Below are positions 1 to 6,257 of a DNA stretch of 13,925 nt, in pieces. Under the pieces are notes generated by a model that did not search any database, was not told where the DNA came from, and saw nothing but the letters and a program-made list of their open reading frames with translations. Position 1 is the first letter of the stretch. Each line of letters begins with the position of its first letter. Made by a program: the position numbers and the translations under genes. Source of the stretch: JBBDWJ01 sp040902925 (GTDB lineage: Bacteria; Acidobacteriota; Terriglobia; Bryobacterales; UBA6623); assembly GCA_040902925.1 (NCBI GenBank), contig JBBDWJ010000299.1, forward strand, positions 1 through 13,925. The letters run 5' to 3'.

Positions 1-456
1 AATGGCTCGATTCTTTCCGGAGCGCGCGTGCCGTACGCGATGGCTCGCGACGGGTATTTTTTCGCCGCGCTCGGCAAAGTTCACCCCCAGCATCGCAGTC
101 CCCACGTATCGATCCTCGCCCTCAGCGTCTGGTCGGCCCTGCTCGTGCTGTCGGGCAGCTACGAGCAACTTTTTACCTACGTCATTTTCGCCAGTTGGAT
201 TCTCTATGGAATGGCGGCCGCGACTGTATTCGTGCTGCGCCGCAAAAGGCCAGACCTGCCGCGCCCCCACCGCGTGATTGGTTACCCCGTCGTGCCGCTG
301 TTTTTCGTGGCCATGGCGACCGCGCTCGTCGTGATGACGTTTGTGGCCTCGCCGCGCGAATCTCTCATGGGACTCGCGCTGATTGCACTCGGAATTCCGT
401 TTTATTGGGTGTGGCGAAAATCAGCGTCTTTTCAACGAAACCGTTTTGGGGCATAA
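1..456 (+). CDS. APC-family amino acid permease, C-terminal part (5' end cut by window)
   Basis: The reading frame is open from base 1 and ends at tandem TAA-TAG stops (454-459), giving 151 residues. It begins with GSILSGARVPYAMARDGYFF, a stretch typical of a cytoplasmic loop of APC-superfamily (AA_permease_2) transporters. About four hydrophobic segments follow (residues 37-53, 57-79, 96-115 and 121-139), with a basic loop RRKRPDLPRPHR between the second and third. This is the usual C-terminal architecture of a 12-14 helix amino acid/polyamine permease in the inner membrane. The substrate-binding helices lie upstream of the window, so the substrate cannot be called. The end of the protein is a short basic tail. 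Family assignment is good; specificity is unknown. Confidence 0.85.
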   Translation, partial: NGSILSGARVPYAMARDGYFFAALGKVHPQHRSPHVSILALSVWSALLVLSGSYEQLFTYVIFASWILYGMAAATVFVLRRKRPDLPRPHRVIGYPVVPLFFVAMATALVVMTFVASPRESLMGLALIALGIPFYWVWRKSASFQRNRFGA

Positions 457-596
457 TAGTTGTGGCCGGCCGGGCTGCGAATAGCGCCCCACAAGTGGCT
501 TCTTGTTCCGACCCGACATCCGGAATTAGTGCTGCTGTCCGAACCGCCGGGACGTTTGTTCCCCAGCCGCAGAGCCCTTCGAAAAAGTAAAAAATT

Positions 597-612
597 GTTC
601 TGAATCCAGAAC
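597..612. promoter_or_regulatory. Inverted repeat just upstream of the -35 box; possible operator
   Basis: GTTCTG-AATC-CAGAAC is a perfect 6-bp inverted repeat with a 4-base spacer. It ends 8 bases before the -35 hexamer at 620. A second, shorter GTTC...GAAC pair lies in the leader (680-683 and 692-695). The position suits an activator or repressor site, but a 6-bp repeat can arise by chance. Confidence 0.3.
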
Positions 613-619
613 GGAACGG

Positions 620-648
620 TTGACTCTTCTACGTTCCTCTGCTATAAA
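620..648 (+). promoter_or_regulatory. Sigma70-type promoter for the AT-hook gene
   Basis: TTGACT (620-625) and TATAAA (643-648) are separated by exactly 17 bases, close to the housekeeping-sigma consensus and in the most AT-rich part of the region. The predicted transcription start is near 655, so the following gene would have a leader of roughly 130 bases. This is the best promoter match I found in the window. Confidence 0.7.
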
Positions 649-785
649 TTGCCGAAACGGGCCTGTTTCCAAAGAGCCTGTTCTATTTTCGGAACGCACG
701 GCCGGAAATGCAGCGACCCGGAAAATGGATGCCGGTGGCTTCGTTATCACGGCCTGATGCGGCAAATTGGAGGAGTTAGCAAGCC

Positions 786-974
786 ATGGATGTAAATAAG
801 ATCCTGCTGGAATTGCGCCAGGAGAGGGAGCAAATTGAGGACGCCATCATCTCTTTGGAGCGTCTAGCGCGCGGGCGCGGGAAAAGGCGGGGACGGCCGC
901 CGTCATGGATGAAAGATGCTACCGACCGCCGCCGCGGACGGCCCAAGGGCAGCACCAAGAACGACAAGGGCTGA
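786..974 (+). CDS. Small basic protein with two AT-hook-like motifs
   Basis: This 62-residue protein has two parts. Residues 1-28 (MDVNKILLELRQEREQIEDA...) form an amphipathic helix that could pair as a short coiled coil. The rest is very basic and holds two AT-hook cores, RRGRPP (about 34-39) and RRRGRPKG (about 48-55), the GRP signature that inserts into the minor groove of AT-rich DNA. The start is well supported: GGAGGAG at 769-775 lies 10 bases before the ATG, and a strong promoter sits upstream. A perfect hairpin follows the stop by 10 bases, so it is probably a monocistronic unit. I infer a nucleoid-associated or regulatory DNA-binding role from the motifs alone. I recall similar small proteins recurring in Acidobacteriota, but I know of no characterised member. 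Confidence 0.8.
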   Translation: MDVNKILLELRQEREQIEDAIISLERLARGRGKRRGRPPSWMKDATDRRRGRPKGSTKNDKG

Positions 975-984
975 AAGCGCTTTC

Positions 985-1007
985 CCCCCAAAAGACCCTT
1001 TTGGGGG
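985..1007. terminator. Perfect 10-bp hairpin between convergent genes
   Basis: CCCCCAAAAG (985-994), loop ACC, CTTTTGGGGG (998-1007) is a perfect 10-bp stem with a 3-base loop. It begins 10 bases after the AT-hook gene stop and about 75 bases beyond the stop of the minus-strand serine hydrolase/NamZ gene, so it could end transcription from both sides. No T-run follows on either strand, so it is not a canonical intrinsic terminator. A weaker pair GCCGCC (1023-1028) / GGCGGC (1041-1046) follows. Confidence 0.5.
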
Positions 1008-1082
1008 TCGGGTGAGGCTGCGGCCGCCGGATTTCCCGCGGGCGGCGGTCTTCGATTGGCGTGGGGTTCCGCCGCCCGGCCC

Positions 1083-3434
1083 CTAATAGAGCAGGTATCG
1101 CGAACGGATTTCGAGGAACCCCTCTTTCTCCATTTCCCAGACAGACCAGATCGAATTCGGGTTTTCATTCCCCTCGATCGCACGGATCGCCTGTTGGTTG
1201 GCGATGAGGCGAGCTGTCTCGGCAAGCTGAACGCGGCCGGGGTAGAGCTCGAACAGCGCCGCCGCGATTTCCAGGCCGAGACGCGTGGACTCGACCCTAT
1301 CTCGTTGTAAAACAGAGATTTGCACGCCGTCGATGGTCTTCCCGGCGAACCGGGACGCCTGCGGTGTGCGCCGCACCGCGTAGAAACGAACCCCGGGCAA
1401 ACCCCTGCGGTTGAGGTATTCGGCTAGACGAGGGCCGCTGATCCAGTCCGCGCCGACGAACTCAAAAGGGGTGTCGGTCCCGCGGCCGACGGAATAATTA
1501 CTGAGCCCCTCCAGCATCGCCACGCCTGGGTAAAGCAGCGCCTGCTGTAGATTGCGCATGTTCGGCGAAGGATCGACCCACGGTAACCCGGTCTCATCAA
1601 ACCACTGCTCGCGGCGCCAGTCTTCCATCCGGATGACCTCGAGCTGGGCGCCGATTTTTCCTTCCACGTTGAACATTTTCGCGACTTCGCCGATGGTCAT
1701 GCCGTGACGGACCGGCATTTCAAAATATCCGATAAACGACCGGTAGGACTCGTCCAAAATGGGGCCTTCGACCGCCAGACCCGTAATCGGGTTCGGCCGG
1801 TCCAGCACGTAAAACGGGATCTTGTGAGTGGCGGCTTCCTCCATGGCGTAAGCCATGGTCGTGATGTAGGTATAAAAACGGGCCCCGATGTCCTGGATAT
1901 CGAAAACCAGAACATCGATGTCTTGGAGCATTTCGGCGGTAGGCCGGCGGCGGTCGCCTTGATAGAGGCTGAAAACCCGAACACCCGTTGCGGCGTCGCG
2001 CGCGTCATCGACTACCTCCTGATCCAGCAGGCCCTGTAAGCCGTGCTCGGGCGAAAAGATAGTCTGCAGCGTAACCCCGTCAGCGTTGGCGAAAAGATCC
2101 ACATTCCGGCGCCCCAGGCGGTCAATCCCGGTGTGATTGGTGATGAGTCCGACGCGCTTACCGCGAAAGGAGGCGAATTCATCCCGGACGAGAACATCCA
2201 GGCCCGTTACCGTTTTTCCTTCGCCCGAGGCCTGTTCTGGCTCCGCGGCGGCGGTTGCGGCTTGGAGCCCTAGAGCGGTTAGCCTCAGGCGGTCGACATC
2301 GAGGCCGGTGAGCGAGGCCGCCACGGCCGAAGCAATCTGGCTGCGCAGATTCACAACAGAAGTCCGGGTCGTCGGGTGAACCCGGTTGGTCAGCAGAATC
2401 ACATAGGTCTTGGTAAAGGGGTCGATCCAGATCGAGGTACCCGTGAAGCCAGTGTGGCCATAGGAGCCGACCAGGAACAGATCCCCGCGCACTGACGAAT
2501 AAGGCGAATCGAAGTCCCACCCGAAACCGCGCCGCGCCTCGCGCCCGCGCGGGCTTTGCGGCGTCGTCATTTTAACGATCGCGAGCGGGTTGAGAATCCG
2601 GCGCCCGTCAAGCCCGCCGCCGTTGAGCATCATTTTTGCGAAGCGGCTCAGATCGTCAGCCGTCGAAAACAGCCCTGCATGCCCGGCGAGGCCGCCCATA
2701 AAGCGGGTGGTGGGGTCGTGGACAACTCCGCGCAGAATCGTACCGTCGGCGAGCCGCTCGGTCGGCGCAATACGCGGGATGAGGCTTTCGTCCGGACGAA
2801 AGCCGGAATCGACCATCCCTAACGGCTCGAAGAGGCGTTCTTTGGCGAACTCGTCGAGGGGCTTACCGCTGACGACCCGGACGATCTCTCCTAGCAGGAT
2901 GTAGTTGATATCGCTGTAGATAAACCGCGAACCGGGGCTCGAGACGGGTTTTTCCCGGTAGGCCAGCCGGATTCCGGTTTCGTAACCCTCCCAAACCGGC
3001 TCGAGGTCGACATCCGGCCGCAAGCCGGAATAATGCGTGAGCAACTGCTCGATCGTGATCGGCGAGCGTCCGGAGGCGAAATCAGGCAGGTATTTCGTAA
3101 CCCGGTCGGTAAGCCGCAGTTTCCCTTCCTCCACCAGCATCATGACGGCGGTGGTAGTCGCGACGACCTTTGTGAGCGAGGCGCAATCAAAGATCGTATC
3201 GAGTGTCATGGGCTCGGGAGAGGGGACCAGGGTTCGATTGCCATAGGCTTTCCGATGGACCACCACGCCGTTGTGCGAAACCAGCAGCACCGCTCCGGGG
3301 ATGGCGCGCTCTTCTATAGCCCGGCCGACGATCTCGTCGAGCCGCTCGGAGCCCTGCCAGTCGGCGGGAAGCGACAGGCAGGCCGCCAGCAGAAGGACAA
3401 GAACACGGCAGGGCAAGGTCATGAGTTGATGCAT
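1083..3434 (-). CDS. Exported serine hydrolase (class C beta-lactamase fold) fused to NamZ/DUF1343 exo-N-acetylmuramidase
   Basis: This 783-residue two-domain enzyme (from ATG 3434) has an N-terminal class C beta-lactamase-family domain at about 30-385. Its motifs are SLTK (nucleophile S86, K89), YSD in place of YxN (Y173) and HTG (327-329). After an Ala/Glu-rich linker, a DUF1343/NamZ domain (GH171) spans about 409-783, with SPEHG (461-465), FDIQDIGARFYTY (about 511) and DRPNP (545-549). NamZ releases terminal MurNAc from peptidoglycan fragments. In Bacillus subtilis the separate neighbours AmiE (class C beta-lactamase fold amidase) and NamZ work in sequence on muropeptides, so an amidase-plus-muramidase role is a fair inference. 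A TTG at 3473 and an ATG at 3422 are alternative starts. The leader VLVLLLAACLSL suits a signal peptide with a possible lipobox LAAC. An esterase or carboxypeptidase role for the first domain remains possible. Confidence 0.88.
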   Translation of the reverse strand: MHQLMTLPCRVLVLLLAACLSLPADWQGSERLDEIVGRAIEERAIPGAVLLVSHNGVVVHRKAYGNRTLVPSPEPMTLDTIFDCASLTKVVATTTAVMMLVEEGKLRLTDRVTKYLPDFASGRSPITIEQLLTHYSGLRPDVDLEPVWEGYETGIRLAYREKPVSSPGSRFIYSDINYILLGEIVRVVSGKPLDEFAKERLFEPLGMVDSGFRPDESLIPRIAPTERLADGTILRGVVHDPTTRFMGGLAGHAGLFSTADDLSRFAKMMLNGGGLDGRRILNPLAIVKMTTPQSPRGREARRGFGWDFDSPYSSVRGDLFLVGSYGHTGFTGTSIWIDPFTKTYVILLTNRVHPTTRTSVVNLRSQIASAVAASLTGLDVDRLRLTALGLQAATAAAEPEQASGEGKTVTGLDVLVRDEFASFRGKRVGLITNHTGIDRLGRRNVDLFANADGVTLQTIFSPEHGLQGLLDQEVVDDARDAATGVRVFSLYQGDRRRPTAEMLQDIDVLVFDIQDIGARFYTYITTMAYAMEEAATHKIPFYVLDRPNPITGLAVEGPILDESYRSFIGYFEMPVRHGMTIGEVAKMFNVEGKIGAQLEVIRMEDWRREQWFDETGLPWVDPSPNMRNLQQALLYPGVAMLEGLSNYSVGRGTDTPFEFVGADWISGPRLAEYLNRRGLPGVRFYAVRRTPQASRFAGKTIDGVQISVLQRDRVESTRLGLEIAAALFELYPGRVQLAETARLIANQQAIRAIEGNENPNSIWSVWEMEKEGFLEIRSRYLLY

Positions 3435-3531
3435 CGGTTTGAAATCGGCCTCTGGGGAACCGCGCAATCGCAACCGCGCCGGCGTGCGGGTCCGCGGCTA
3501 CGGAGTATTCCTAATTTAGCAACTAGGCGGT

Positions 3532-4644
3532 ATGATCACCGGTATTGATATGCCCTTCCGTACGCGAATGAGAGCTTCGAACCCCTTGGGAACGCTTTCA
3601 GGCTGGGCTGCTTGGGCGGCGCTCGCGGCCCTGGTAGCCGCCGCTTGGGCAGCCGATGCGCCTTTTTACGCCGACAAGCAGGATTTGCTGGTTTACCTGG
3701 AGGCAGGAGAGTCCAAGCCAGTCCGCAATTCTCAGGACTGGGAACGCCGCCGCCGTCACATCGTCGCGAATATGGAGTCGGTCATGGGGCCGTTCCCCGC
3801 GAGCGAGCGGCCACCCCTGGATGTCCGGGTGATCGAGGGAGTTGCTTTGGACGGCTACACCCGCAAGAGCATTACGTATGCCGCCCGGGAGCCTGAGGAC
3901 CGCGTGCCTGCCTACCTGCTGATCCCGGAACATCCGAATGGGGCGGGAATATTGGCGCTGCATCCGACCGGGGAATTGGGCAAGGGAATCGCGGTGGGTC
4001 TGGGGGACCGCCCGAACCGCGGCTACGCCCACGAGTTGGCTCGGCGCGGCTATGTTGTCTTGGCCCCGGATTATCCCTATATGGGCGATGCCCAGACGGA
4101 TCCTTACGCGTTGGGATACGTGAGCGGCACGATGAAGGGAATTTACAACCACTCGCGGGGCGTGGATCTTTTGCTGTCACTACCCCAAGTCCAAGTGGGA
4201 AGAATCGGGGCAATCGGCCATTCGCTGGGCGGGCACAACGCCCTATTTGCCGGCATATTCGAGCCGCGGGTGCGGGCGATCGTGACCAGTTGCGGATTCA
4301 ATGCCTTTCCGAAATACAAAGGCGGCGATCTGACCGGCTGGAGCTCCGACAAATACATGCCGCGCATCGCCAGCCTCTACGGCAAAGATCCGCGGCGCAT
4401 GCCGTTTGACTTTACCGAGGTGCTGGCCGCGTTGGCGCCTCGCGCCGTTTTTATCAGTGGCCCGACGGGAGACGACAACTTCGAAGTGTCGGGGGTGAGG
4501 GATTGTGTGCGGTCGGCGGTGCCCGTATACGAGATGTTCGACGCCGCCAAGAATCTGGTCGCCGTGCACCCGGACTGCGGCCACGACTTTCCGCCGGAAA
4601 TCCGCGAACAGGCTTATCGTTTTCTGGACGAATCGTTGCTGTGA
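3532..4644 (+). CDS. Exported alpha/beta hydrolase (dienelactone hydrolase / acetyl xylan esterase-like)
   Basis: The 370-residue product starts with a signal-like segment (about 20-42, WAAWAALAALVAAAWAADA) with an Ala-x-Ala type cleavage site. The hydrolase core runs from about 95 to 370. The nucleophile elbow is GHSLGG (229-234, S231), the likely oxyanion-region stretch is HPTGELG from H144, the acid is probably D314 or D315 in GPTGDDN, and the histidine is H351 in CGHDF. This arrangement matches large secreted esterases of the acetyl xylan esterase/DLH group that act on carbohydrate esters. The actual substrate cannot be read. The start is uncertain: AGGCGG lies too close to ATG 3532, and ATGs at 3550 and 3568 still keep the signal peptide. 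It is divergent from the NamZ fusion across a gap of about 100 bases, so shared control is possible. Confidence 0.8.
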   Translation: MITGIDMPFRTRMRASNPLGTLSGWAAWAALAALVAAAWAADAPFYADKQDLLVYLEAGESKPVRNSQDWERRRRHIVANMESVMGPFPASERPPLDVRVIEGVALDGYTRKSITYAAREPEDRVPAYLLIPEHPNGAGILALHPTGELGKGIAVGLGDRPNRGYAHELARRGYVVLAPDYPYMGDAQTDPYALGYVSGTMKGIYNHSRGVDLLLSLPQVQVGRIGAIGHSLGGHNALFAGIFEPRVRAIVTSCGFNAFPKYKGGDLTGWSSDKYMPRIASLYGKDPRRMPFDFTEVLAALAPRAVFISGPTGDDNFEVSGVRDCVRSAVPVYEMFDAAKNLVAVHPDCGHDFPPEIREQAYRFLDESLL

Positions 4645-4663
4645 TCCCCGGCTGCTGCGGCCG

Positions 4664-5209
4664 TCAGAAAATCTCTGCGGGGTCGAGATCGAGGCCGCTC
4701 AGAACGTGGGTCTGGAGTTTCCGCCCTGCTGCAAACGCTCCGAGTGAGACGTATCTGCCCTGCTCGAGCGACCACACGCTGATGTACTGCTCCCGCTGGT
4801 CGACAAGCCAGTACTCGGCCACTCCGTATCGCTCGTAGTTTTGAAATTTCACGACGGTGTCGTGGGTGCGGTTGCTCTCCGAGATGATCTCGATGACCAG
4901 ATCGGGCGGGCCCGCAATTACAGGCGATTGTAAGCGGTGGAGATTGCCAGTCGCCAGGAAGCACAGGTCGGGCTCGAAATTTACGTGTTCGGCGAGAACG
5001 ACGTGGACTGGCGCCCCGTAGAACTTACCCCGATTGTGGCGCCTGACGAATGGGTAGAGCTTAGACGCCAACGCAGTGGAGATCTCTTGGTGCCGGTCGG
5101 AGGGTGTAGGAGACACGACCAAATCTCCGTCGACTATCTCGGTCCTACCCGCATCTTCCGGCAGGTCTTTGAGATCGTCCCAAGTTAATTTTCTGACCGC
5201 AACAGACAC
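4664..5209 (-). CDS. Uma2 family protein (DUF820, PD-(D/E)XK nuclease fold)
   Basis: The 181-residue product shows the Uma2/DUF820 pattern: an early acidic residue in RTEIVDGDLV (E24), H40 in SDRHQ, then FEPDLCFL (D81), PPDLVIEIIS (D103, E107), K121 in VVKFQNYERYGV, and the closing YWLVD. These are the expected PD-(D/E)XK metal-binding and catalytic positions and all are present, so the fold is intact and full length. The start is a GTG at 5209, supported by AGGA (5217-5220) 7 bases upstream. The family is very abundant in cyanobacteria and some soil bacteria, and its physiological role is not established. The gene ends 19 bases from the convergent hydrolase stop and has no partner gene, so the context gives no function. 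Confidence 0.9.
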   Translation of the reverse strand: MSVAVRKLTWDDLKDLPEDAGRTEIVDGDLVVSPTPSDRHQEISTALASKLYPFVRRHNRGKFYGAPVHVVLAEHVNFEPDLCFLATGNLHRLQSPVIAGPPDLVIEIISESNRTHDTVVKFQNYERYGVAEYWLVDQREQYISVWSLEQGRYVSLGAFAAGRKLQTHVLSGLDLDPAEIF

Positions 5210-5268
5210 AACGGTTTCCTATACACGATTTTACCGCGTGCTCGGTCGATGTGGGACAGCGGTTCATC

Positions 5269-5296
5269 AGCTGCCGTGTGACCAGCGCTGGCAGCT
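5269..5296. repeat. Short intergenic hairpin between nuoB and the Uma2 gene
   Basis: AGCTGCC (5269-5275) pairs perfectly with GGCAGCT (5290-5296) across 14 bases. The loop overlaps a second perfect palindrome CCAGCGCTGG (5282-5291), so the two structures exclude each other. It lies about 135 bases after the nuoB stop and upstream of the Uma2 start. The rest of the 222-base gap shows nothing recognisable. Confidence 0.3.
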
Positions 5297-5431
5297 TGCG
5301 TAGGCTGGCGCATTCGATTGGTCGGGATGAAACGGGTCCGACTCCGCTTAGCAGGTCGGAATGCACTCGCCGCAGCCGCACGCGGTCCGTTGAACAAGAA
5401 CCGCATCGAATCAGAAACTCGCCAGGCGCCG

Positions 5432-5998
5432 CTATGCGGCCGGCTGTTGGGTCTGGGCGACCATGACGCGGCGCTTGAAGTCCTCGAGCATGCTTTCGTC
5501 GAGGCGAACGTGCGTGGGGCGCTTGACCAGCGTGGTCATGCGGTCGATTTTGTTCTGCAGCTTGAGCAGCGCGTAGAACAGATTCTCGGGCCGCGGCGGG
5601 CAGCCGACCACGTAGACGTCCACGGGAACGATCTTGTCGACGCCCTGCAAAACGGCGTACGTGTTGAATGGTCCGCCGACGCTCGAGCAGGCGCCCATCG
5701 AGATGCACCATTTCGGTTCGGGCATCTGGTCCCAGATGCGCTTCAGCACCGGGGCCATCTTGAGCGTCACCGTACCGGCGACGATCATCAGGTCGGATTG
5801 ACGCGGGCTGGGCCGAAAAACTTCGGCGCCGAAACGGGCGATGTCGAAGCGCGACGTTGACGAGGCGATCATTTCGATCGCGCAGCAGGCCAGGCCGAAG
5901 GTCAGCGGCCAGATGGCCGATTTCCGGGCCCAGTTGAAGACGTAGTCCACCGAAGTCGTCAGGAAGTTGCGCTCGAATTGGTTTTGCAGGTAGGGCAT
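5432..5998 (-). CDS. nuoB: NADH-quinone oxidoreductase subunit B (complex I N2-cluster subunit)
   Basis: The 188-residue NuoB carries the last iron-sulfur cluster (N2) of complex I, which hands electrons to quinone at the membrane junction. All four N2 ligands are visible: tandem C38-C39 in GLACCAIEM, C104 in MGACSSVGG and C133 in VGCPPRPE. The N-terminus MPYLQNQFERNFLTTSVDYV is the usual start of family members, so I place the start at ATG 5998 although the frame stays open to about 6232. The gene is alone: no nuoA or nuoC-N is seen on either side, whereas these usually form one operon. It may be a dispersed complex I gene, as occurs in some Acidobacteriota, or a second copy. A near-consensus -10 box lies just upstream. 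Confidence 0.95.
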   Translation of the reverse strand: MPYLQNQFERNFLTTSVDYVFNWARKSAIWPLTFGLACCAIEMIASSTSRFDIARFGAEVFRPSPRQSDLMIVAGTVTLKMAPVLKRIWDQMPEPKWCISMGACSSVGGPFNTYAVLQGVDKIVPVDVYVVGCPPRPENLFYALLKLQNKIDRMTTLVKRPTHVRLDESMLEDFKRRVMVAQTQQPAA

Positions 5999-6014
5999 GG
6001 CGACTCTACATAGT

Positions 6015-6020
6015 ATTATA
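6015..6020 (-). promoter_or_regulatory. Putative -10 box (TATAAT) for nuoB
   Basis: On the minus strand the sequence reads TATAAT from 6020 to 6015, a perfect -10 hexamer in otherwise GC-rich DNA. The predicted start near 6008 would leave a leader of only about 10 bases before ATG 5998, with just a weak GAG as ribosome site. I found no good -35 at 16-18 bases, so the call rests on the -10 alone. Confidence 0.4.
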
Positions 6021-6181
6021 GCCGGGCCTTTGGTGTTCATCCTCGGAGAGAGGTCCCAGGACTTTTTTGTGGAGTTGGGCTGCTGTCGAGCTGTGTCTTT
6101 GCTCGGAACGCGAAGCCCGAGGAGTTCGCGACCCCGGTTCGCTGCGAACGAATGGAGCCAGAAGCGGCGCCACCAACAGCA

Positions 6182-6217
6182 TGGGGGCCGGGTTGCGTAG
6201 GCAAGATGCCTGCCCCA
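6182..6217. repeat. Palindromic intergenic repeat (GGCAGGCATCTTGCC type)
   Basis: The core is AGGCA (6199-6203), loop AGA, TGCCT (6207-6211), inside an outer imperfect TGGGG...CCCCA pair (6182-6186 and 6213-6217). On the minus strand it reads GTGGGGCAGGCATCTTGCC. From memory this motif recurs in many copies between genes in Acidobacteriota and Verrucomicrobiota genomes; I cannot verify that here. Hairpins with CGCGAA/TTCGCG (6109-6114 / 6125-6130) and GTTCGC-T-GCGAAC (6137-6149) lie next to it, so much of the nuoB to cobA-hemD spacer is palindromic. Confidence 0.45.
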
Positions 6218-6257
6218 CAGTTCTTCGGCCACGGCTCGTCGTACTCTAAAGGGTTGT

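Larger units (their letters stand above)
457..785. other. Intergenic region with promoter and leader of the AT-hook gene
   Basis: This 329-base gap has no convincing full gene. Its first half (460-580) shows no recognisable signal. The second half is clearly more AT-rich and carries, in order, a short inverted repeat (597-612), a strong promoter (620-648), a leader of about 130 bases with a possible 23-codon upstream ORF (708-779), and the Shine-Dalgarno GGAGGAG (769-775) for the next gene. No obvious terminator for the upstream permease was seen. Confidence 0.6.

Noticed and set aside
3435..3473. TTG start for the serine hydrolase/NamZ gene
   Set aside because: It is a rare start codon and would add a non-hydrophobic stretch before the signal peptide; ATG 3434 is simpler, though not proven.
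4643..4682. ATCCCCG ... CGGGGTC pair at the convergent hydrolase/Uma2 junction as a terminator
   Set aside because: The loop is over 20 bases, there is no T-run, and the pairing crosses into the Uma2 coding end.
6051..6068. AGGTCC-CA-GGACTTTTTT as an intrinsic terminator
   Set aside because: The loop would be only 2 bases unless the stem shortens, and no plus-strand gene ends upstream; it is more likely a chance palindrome or part of the repeat cluster.
5999..6232. A 78-codon N-terminal extension of nuoB
   Set aside because: It covers the palindromic spacer and encodes no family-like sequence; NuoB proteins start as at ATG 5998.
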